From positions 1,612,001-1,676,000 of the forward strand of contig NZ_CP102826.1 of NCBI RefSeq assembly GCF_025643595.1: DNA of 64,000 bases. The letters are read 5' to 3'. This document shows positions 59,328-64,000 of the stretch, piece by piece. Within the stretch, counting starts at the first letter, position 1. Each line of letters begins with the position of its first letter. Source of the DNA: Saccharopolyspora rosea. GTDB lineage: Bacteria > Actinomycetota > Actinomycetes > Mycobacteriales > Pseudonocardiaceae. The notes under the pieces were generated by a model, which made no database searches, was not told the origin of the DNA, and saw nothing but the letters and a program-made list of their open reading frames with translations. The position numbers and the translations under genes are program-made.

Positions 59328-59475
59328 CGGCTCCGGGCGGTCCACGACGGGCCACTGTGGACGATGGTGGGGCCGCGTCAGCTGGAGGTGCGCCGGTGGG
59401 CGTGCGTGCTGACGCCGGTGGTCCGCTTGCCGCGGTCCCGCCTTCGACCTGCGCAGGCCCGTCGTGAAACGCCCG

Positions 59476-60390
59476 TCACCGCAAGGCGTCGAGGGCGGCC
59501 GAGGCGGCCTGGGCGATCAGCTGGTCGTCGTACTTCGCGTCCGCGGTCCGGCGGTCCGACGTGATCGCGACGACGACCGGCTCGCGGTGCGGTGGCCAGA
59601 GGACGGCGATGTCGTTGCGGGTGGCGTAGTCGCCACCGCCGGACTTGTCGCCGACCTGCCACCCGGCGGGCGCTCCCGCGCGGATCAGGGTGTCTCCGGT
59701 GGTGTTGCCGCGCATCGCCTCGGTGAGGATGGCCTGCTTGTCCGGGGGCAGCGCGGTGCCGAGGGCGAAAGCCCGCAGGCTGGTGGCCAGCGCGCGGGGT
59801 GTGCTGGTGTCCCGGAGGTCGCCGGGGGAGGTGTTGTTGAGCTCGGTTTCCACCCGGTCGGCGTGCGTGGTCGTGTCGCCGATGGCGCGCAGCGCCGCGG
59901 TGAAGCCCGCCGGGCCGCCCAGCTCGCGGAACAGCAGGTTGCCCGCGGTGTTGTCGCTGTAGCGGAGGGCCGCGTCGATGATCTCGCGCAGCGTCATCCC
60001 GGTGTCGACGTGCTTTTCGGTGATCGGCGAGTGGGCCACCAGGTCGTGCGCGTCGTACCGGACGGTCCGGTCCAGCGACGGGATGGAGTTGCGCTGGAGC
60101 ACCGCGGCGGCGGCCAGCGCCTTGTAGGTGGAGGCGTAGGCGAACCGCTCGTCGCCCCGGTGCGCGACCTGGCGACCGGTGGCGGTGTCCACGGCGTAGA
60201 CGCCCAGGCGCGCGTCGAATCGCCCTTCGAGGTCCTCGAACGCGCGGTTTCGCCCCTGATCCGCCGTCAGGGCCTGCTGCTGACCCGCTGCCGCGGGCCG
60301 GGTCGCGGTGTCGCCGGGAGCGCAGCCGGTCAGTGCGAGAACGGTCGCGGCGGCGAGCGCGGCGCGCAGGGTGTGCCTCGGGATCGGCAT
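59476..60390 (-). CDS. Class A beta-lactamase, lipoprotein
   Basis: Serine beta-lactamase of 304 aa that hydrolyses penicillins and possibly other beta-lactams outside the membrane. It has a lipobox ALTGC with Cys23. The active site shows S-T-Y-K at 87-90 (Ser87), SDN at 145-147, the deacylation glutamate E181 in RVETELN (Ambler Glu166 position) and KSG at 249-251. All class A motifs are intact, so it should be active. Divergent from a LysR gene (blaA-like) that is coupled to a second SxxK protein, the layout of Streptomyces cacaoi blaL-blaA-blaB. Confidence 0.95.
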   Translation of the reverse strand: MPIPRHTLRAALAAATVLALTGCAPGDTATRPAAAGQQQALTADQGRNRAFEDLEGRFDARLGVYAVDTATGRQVAHRGDERFAYASTYKALAAAAVLQRNSIPSLDRTVRYDAHDLVAHSPITEKHVDTGMTLREIIDAALRYSDNTAGNLLFRELGGPAGFTAALRAIGDTTTHADRVETELNNTSPGDLRDTSTPRALATSLRAFALGTALPPDKQAILTEAMRGNTTGDTLIRAGAPAGWQVGDKSGGGDYATRNDIAVLWPPHREPVVVAITSDRRTADAKYDDQLIAQAASAALDALR

Positions 60391-60496
60391 CTGTCGTCCT
60401 TTCCGGATTCGGTCGGTGCGCGAAGTCTTGCGAGCCCCCGGTCATGCTGTCCAAGACACCGGTAGGAGGTTTGATGCCGAAATCGCATAAGGTGAG

Positions 60497-61384
60497 GTGG
60501 TGGACCTCATCGCCGGCTGCCGTGCGTTCGTGGGCGTGAGCGACACGGGCAGCTTCACCCGTGGCGCCGCGGCCGCGCGCATCCCGCAGTCGGTGGCCAG
60601 TCGGCGGATCGCCGCGCTGGAACGGCATCTCGGCGGTCGGCTGTTCGACCGCTCCACCCGGCGGGCCGCCCTGACCCCGTTCGGCCGGGAGGTGCTCCCG
60701 GCGGCCAGGCGCCTGGTGCAGTTGGCCGAGGCGCTGGAGCAGGACGCCCGGCGGGCCCGTCGCCGGCCGATGCGGATCGCCGTGCCCGAGACGTGCACCA
60801 CGCGCGCGCTGGCCGAACTCGACTCCGAAGCGCGCAGCCACGAGGTGTTCCTGGAGTTCCGCCCGGCGGCGCCCGCCGAACGCGCCGAGCTGGTCCGCCG
60901 CCACGACGTGCGCGCCGCGCTGGCCGCGGTGCCGCCAGAGGACGGGGCCTGGCGGGTGCCGCTGGGGGTGGCCGGTGCCGCCGCGCTGGGCCCGGGCGCG
61001 GTCTACCTGGAGAGCCTGCGCGTCGGCCGGTCGGGCCGGACGCCGCGCCGACGGGTCTGGATCCAGCCCGAGGACGACGTGCCGCACATCCGCGACCGGC
61101 TGACCCGCCTGCGCGACGCGGTGGGGCTGCCGCCGGCCCAGGTGGTCGCGGCCGACGCGGTCACCGCGGCGGTCGCCGAGGTGCTCGGCTCGGCGGACCT
61201 GCTGCTGTGCTCCCCGCAGCAGGCCCGCGAGCTCGGGCTGCACTGGCGGCCGCTCGGCGAGATCGACCTCGCCCGCGGTTTCGAGATCACCGCGGCCTTC
61301 GGCGACGACGTCGAACGCCTGCGGGCACCGCTGTGGTCGGCCATCGCACAATGCCTGGGAGCCGGGAGTGAGGAGAGCGGGTGA
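60497..61384 (+). CDS. blaA: LysR-family regulator, BlaA/AmpR type
   Basis: Activator or repressor of the divergent beta-lactamase, 295 aa. The helix-turn-helix is FVGVSDTGSFTRGAAAARIP and SVASRRIAALERHLGGRLFD. The start is GTG 60497 or GTG 60500. In S. cacaoi the homologous BlaA acts with BlaB to induce blaL; here the gene for the BlaB-like protein overlaps by 4 bp (GTGA). Intergenic gap to bla is 106 bp, enough for a LysR site; a CATAAG -10-like box is near the start. Confidence 0.88.
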   Translation: MVDLIAGCRAFVGVSDTGSFTRGAAAARIPQSVASRRIAALERHLGGRLFDRSTRRAALTPFGREVLPAARRLVQLAEALEQDARRARRRPMRIAVPETCTTRALAELDSEARSHEVFLEFRPAAPAERAELVRRHDVRAALAAVPPEDGAWRVPLGVAGAAALGPGAVYLESLRVGRSGRTPRRRVWIQPEDDVPHIRDRLTRLRDAVGLPPAQVVAADAVTAAVAEVLGSADLLLCSPQQARELGLHWRPLGEIDLARGFEITAAFGDDVERLRAPLWSAIAQCLGAGSEESG

Positions 61385-62283
61385 ACGTCGAAGCCCTGAT
61401 CCGGGATCTGCGCGGCGAACTCGACGACGGCGGGCTGGGCGGGTCGTTCCTGGTGCGCGATCTGCGTTCCGGCGAGGAGCTCGGCATCGACCAGGACCAG
61501 GAGCTGCCCATCGCCTCGCTGGTCAAGGTCCCGCTGGCCGCGGTCACCCTGGACCGCATCCGGCGCGGTGAACTCGACGGCTCCACCGCGGTGGAGGTGC
61601 AGCCCGGGCGGATCACCGCGCCGGGGCCGACGGGGGTGACCCGCTTCCGGCATCCCGCCCGCATCGCCGTCGACGACCTGCTGTACCTGTGCGTGTCGAT
61701 CAGCGACAACGCCGCTGCCGACGCGCTGTTCGAGCTCACCCCGCCTGTCGAGGTCACCCGGACGCTGCGCCGGTGGGGCCTCCACGGCATCACCGCCCGG
61801 CGTCCCATGCGCGACCTCACCGACACCCCGGCACAGCGCCTCGACGCCGACGAGGTCCCCCTCGCGCACTCGCTGGCCATCGGCGCGGGCACCGCGGGGC
61901 GCGGGCACCACATCCCCCAGCTCGACGTCACGCGCGCCAACGCCGGGTCGGCGCGCGCCTTCGTCGACCTGCTGCACGCGCTGTGGACCCCCTCCCGGAT
62001 CGACCCGTGGGTCGCCGAGCGGGTGCGCGACCTGATGGCCCACAACCTCCTGCGGCAGCGGTTGGCGCCCGACTTCAGCTCCGACGCCGCCACCTGGTCG
62101 TCGAAGACCGGCACGCTGCTCAACCTGCGGCACGAGGCAGGGGTCGTCGAACACGCCGACGGCGACGCGTTCGCCATCGCGGTCCTCACCGAATCCCGCG
62201 TGCCCGCGGCGACTCAGCCCGAAGCCGAGGTGCTCATGGCGCGCGTGGCCCGAACCCTGCGCGACCACCTGCGCTACCGGTGA
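61381..62283 (+). CDS. blaB: BlaB-like cytosolic SxxK protein (beta-lactamase fold)
   Basis: Protein of 300 aa with the serine acyltransferase triad: SLVK at 46-49, SDN at 108-110 and KTG at 242-244, but no signal peptide, so it should stay inside the cell. No ExxLN glutamate (class A Glu166) can be found, which would impair deacylation. This is the pattern of S. cacaoi BlaB, needed for beta-lactamase induction. GTG 61381 overlaps the blaA stop (GTGA). A sensor that binds a beta-lactam or a cell-wall fragment covalently is a reasonable idea. Alternative: an intracellular esterase or PBP-like hydrolase. Confidence 0.87.
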   Translation: MNVEALIRDLRGELDDGGLGGSFLVRDLRSGEELGIDQDQELPIASLVKVPLAAVTLDRIRRGELDGSTAVEVQPGRITAPGPTGVTRFRHPARIAVDDLLYLCVSISDNAAADALFELTPPVEVTRTLRRWGLHGITARRPMRDLTDTPAQRLDADEVPLAHSLAIGAGTAGRGHHIPQLDVTRANAGSARAFVDLLHALWTPSRIDPWVAERVRDLMAHNLLRQRLAPDFSSDAATWSSKTGTLLNLRHEAGVVEHADGDAFAIAVLTESRVPAATQPEAEVLMARVARTLRDHLRYR

Positions 62284-62314
62284 GTCCGTTGTGGACGCGA
62301 GGGGGTCCGGCCGG

Positions 62315-62884
62315 TCAGTCCCGGCGCATGCCTCGCCACACGAGATCGGCGAGCTTCTCGGCCTGGTCGCGCCAGTCGTCGCTCGGGTCGAGGTGCAGCA
62401 GACCGCTCAGCCCGCGCAGCACCGTTTCCGGTTCCAGGTCGGCGCGGACGGTTCCGGCCTCGACGTTGGCGTCCAGCAGTGCGGCGATCGCGCCGATCAG
62501 GGCCTCGTGGGCGCTCGCGGGCAGTTCTCCGCAGGACGCCGTCGCGGCGCGGAGGGCTTTGGCCAGGCCGCGTTTGGTCATCATGTAGTGCGCCAGGTGG
62601 TCGGTGGTCCACACCCGGAAGGCCCGTTCCGGCGGGTGCGTCGCGAGCAGTTCCGGCACCACGTCGACGAGGTGGCGCACCTCGCGCTGGTAGACGGCCA
62701 GGATGAGCGCTTCCGGGGTGGGGAAGTGCCGGTAGACCGTGCCGACCCCGACACCGGCCCGCTTCGCGATGGCGTTGAACGAGACCTCGCCCGAGCAGGC
62801 CAGCGGCTCCGCCGCCGCGGCCAGGATGCGCTCGTGGTTGCGCCGGGTGTCCGCGCGCCGGGGGTTGACCGCGCCCGTCGTCAT
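62315..62884 (-). CDS. TetR-family repressor
   Basis: Repressor of 189 aa. The helix-turn-helix lies near residues 20-60 (SFNAIAKRAGVGVGTVYRHF), followed by PTPEALILAVYQREV. ATG 62884 follows GGGAGGGG. It is divergent from the aldehyde-oxidoreductase genes starting at 63111, which it probably controls. Ligand unknown. Confidence 0.88.
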   Translation of the reverse strand: MTTGAVNPRRADTRRNHERILAAAAEPLACSGEVSFNAIAKRAGVGVGTVYRHFPTPEALILAVYQREVRHLVDVVPELLATHPPERAFRVWTTDHLAHYMMTKRGLAKALRAATASCGELPASAHEALIGAIAALLDANVEAGTVRADLEPETVLRGLSGLLHLDPSDDWRDQAEKLADLVWRGMRRD

Positions 62885-63110
62885 GGCCCCTCCCGGTTCG
62901 CCGCCTGGTCCGCCCTGAATGTAATGCACGAACCCGCCGGGGCCGGAGCGGCGCGGGAGTGATTCGTTGCGGAGCGGATTCCTATCCGCTAGCGTGGCGA
63001 CCGTCGAAGTGGATGATTATCCGGTTCGTCTCGGCGGTGGCCCCGACACCGACCACCACCATGCCACGCCGTCAGGCTGCTACGCGGGCGATCTGCGGGA
63101 AAGAGACCCA

Positions 63111-63563
63111 GTGGACATCTCACTCGAAATCAACGGCACGACACGACAACTCAGCGTCGACCCCGGGGTGACGCTGCTGGACGCGCTGCGCGAACGCCTC
63201 GACATCACCGGCCCGAAGAAGGGCTGCGACCGAGGGCAGTGCGGTGCCTGCACGGTGCACGTCGGCGGCAGGCCCGTGCTGTCCTGCCTCACCCTGGCCG
63301 CCACCGTGCGGCAGCCGGTGACCACGGTGGAGGGGCTGTCCGACGGGGACCGGTTGCACCCGGTCCAGCAGGCGTTCGTCGACCAGGACGCCCTCCAGTG
63401 CGGGTTCTGCACGTCCGGTCAGATCATGTCGGCTGTCGCCGCGGTCCGCCAGGACGTCGAGGACGTCCGGGAATTCATGTCCGGCAACCTGTGCCGCTGC
63501 GCGGCCTATCCGAACATCGTCGCGGCGGTCGAACAAGCGAGGCAGGCTGATGCGTCCCTTTGA
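63111..63563 (+). CDS. [2Fe-2S] subunit of an aldehyde/xanthine oxidoreductase (PaoA/YagT-like)
   Basis: Iron-sulfur subunit of 150 aa of a molybdenum hydroxylase. The first cluster motif is [18 protein letters not shown] with a later Cys (VLSC), the plant-ferredoxin type; the second is [10 protein letters not shown] with [14 protein letters not shown] 63111 is the only start near the conserved opening ([16 protein letters not shown]). The stop overlaps the FAD subunit gene by 13 bp. Unlike E. coli PaoA, no twin-arginine signal is seen, so the enzyme is probably cytosolic. Confidence 0.93.
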   Translation: MDISLEINGTTRQLSVDPGVTLLDALRERLDITGPKKGCDRGQCGACTVHVGGRPVLSCLTLAATVRQPVTTVEGLSDGDRLHPVQQAFVDQDALQCGFCTSGQIMSAVAAVRQDVEDVREFMSGNLCRCAAYPNIVAAVEQARQADASL

Positions 63564-64000
63564 ACTCACCGAACCGGCGACGGTGCAAGCCGCTGTCGCC
63601 GAGCCCGGCACCTTCCTGGCCGGCGGGACGACGCTGGTCGACCTGATGAAGCTCGACGTGCTGACCCCGCAGCACGTCGTGGACATCAACGGGTTGCCGC
63701 TGCGCGGCATCGACACCCGCGACGGCCTGCGGATCGGCGCGCTGGAGCGGATGAGCGACGTCGCCGCGCACCCCGGGGTGTACCCGGCCATCTCCCGCGC
63801 CCTGCTGCAGAGCGCGTCCCAGCAGCTGCGGAACATGGCCAGCATCGGCGGGAACCTGTTGCAGCGCACCCGGTGCACCTACTTCCGCGATGTCGCCATG
63901 CCGTGCAACAAGCGGGAACCGGGCAGCGGTTGCCCCGCGATCTCCGGGAACAACCGGATGCACGCCGTGCTGGGCACGAGCGAGGCGTGCGTGGCCACGC
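63551..64000 (+). CDS. FAD-binding subunit with [4Fe-4S] site, PaoB/YagS-like (cut by window edge)
   Basis: Second subunit of the molybdenum hydroxylase; 150 residues are visible. The FAD motif is [13 protein letters not shown], and [19 protein letters not shown] leads into [20 protein letters not shown] with [20 protein letters not shown]. That Cys set (CTYF, CNKR, SGCPA) is the PaoB insert that carries an extra [4Fe-4S] cluster, absent from ordinary CoxM/XdhB. The large molybdopterin subunit is expected past the right edge. Likely oxidises aromatic or other aldehydes to acids. Confidence 0.92.

Overview
The window is about 64 kb of very GC-rich DNA (about 70% or more by eye). It has dense codon usage, many GTG starts, several likely leaderless promoters and frequent 4-bp ATGA/GTGA overlaps. 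With the mycothiol-dependent formaldehyde dehydrogenase, the SAV2177-type methyltransferase and the XRE/ImmA/MAB_1171c cluster, this points to an actinobacterial chromosome, most likely a Pseudonocardiales member such as Saccharopolyspora or Amycolatopsis. The genus is an inference. No rRNA, tRNA, CRISPR array, transposase, integrase or origin was recognised. Both edges cut genes: a Ser/Thr kinase on the left and an aldehyde-oxidoreductase FAD subunit on the right.

Layout. 0-9 kb: Ser/Thr kinase, a CUT2-type sugar ABC operon, a TRIC-like channel, a Bcp/PrxQ peroxiredoxin, an Fpg/Nei glycosylase and a 3-hydroxyacyl-CoA dehydrogenase. 9-17.7 kb: an oxidoreductase/TetR pair with two matching operators, a GntR-controlled CoA-transferase plus glutaryl-CoA dehydrogenase operon (glutarate breakdown), an SDR and an amidase. 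17.7-24.8 kb: MFS transporter, methyltransferase, the MscR plus MBL-fold hydrolase pair, a NarL-type two-component system and a Gfo/Idh oxidoreductase. 24.8-32.4 kb: phosphoketolase and acetate kinase (an acetyl-phosphate shunt yielding ATP), a FhuF-like Fe-S protein, a KimA-type potassium transporter and a luciferase-like monooxygenase. 32.5-38.9 kb: an operon of XRE regulator, ImmA metalloprotease, MAB_1171c-type membrane protein (frameshifted) and PAP2 phosphatase, then a coiled-coil protein, an MFS transporter and a frameshifted LysR gene. 39-49 kb: hydantoinase A/B, VOC and FAD oxidoreductases, a sortase with a Cys/Pro-rich partner, pcaHG with a divergent PcaV-like MarR, and a secreted RDLA-repeat protein. 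49-64 kb: a 4xPAS-GGDEF-EAL protein, an amidohydrolase/M20/MHS operon with a divergent PucR regulator, a blaL-blaA-blaB type beta-lactamase system, and a TetR next to a PaoABC-like aldehyde oxidoreductase.

The least explained structure is a family of intergenic repeats at 14.4, 15.7, 28.3, 29.1 and 32.4 kb. The copies share termini (GCCTGTCTTTGAACTCG and its inverse) and a GC-rich body with a preserved small hairpin. Two near-identical copies flank the SDR gene, and three copies start exactly at the stop codon of the adjacent gene. They look like a non-autonomous or regulatory repeat family. Other notable items are a perfect 20-bp inverted repeat between the sortase and its partner gene, two single-site frameshifts in otherwise intact genes, and a 13-codon leader ORF coupled to a FAD oxidoreductase.
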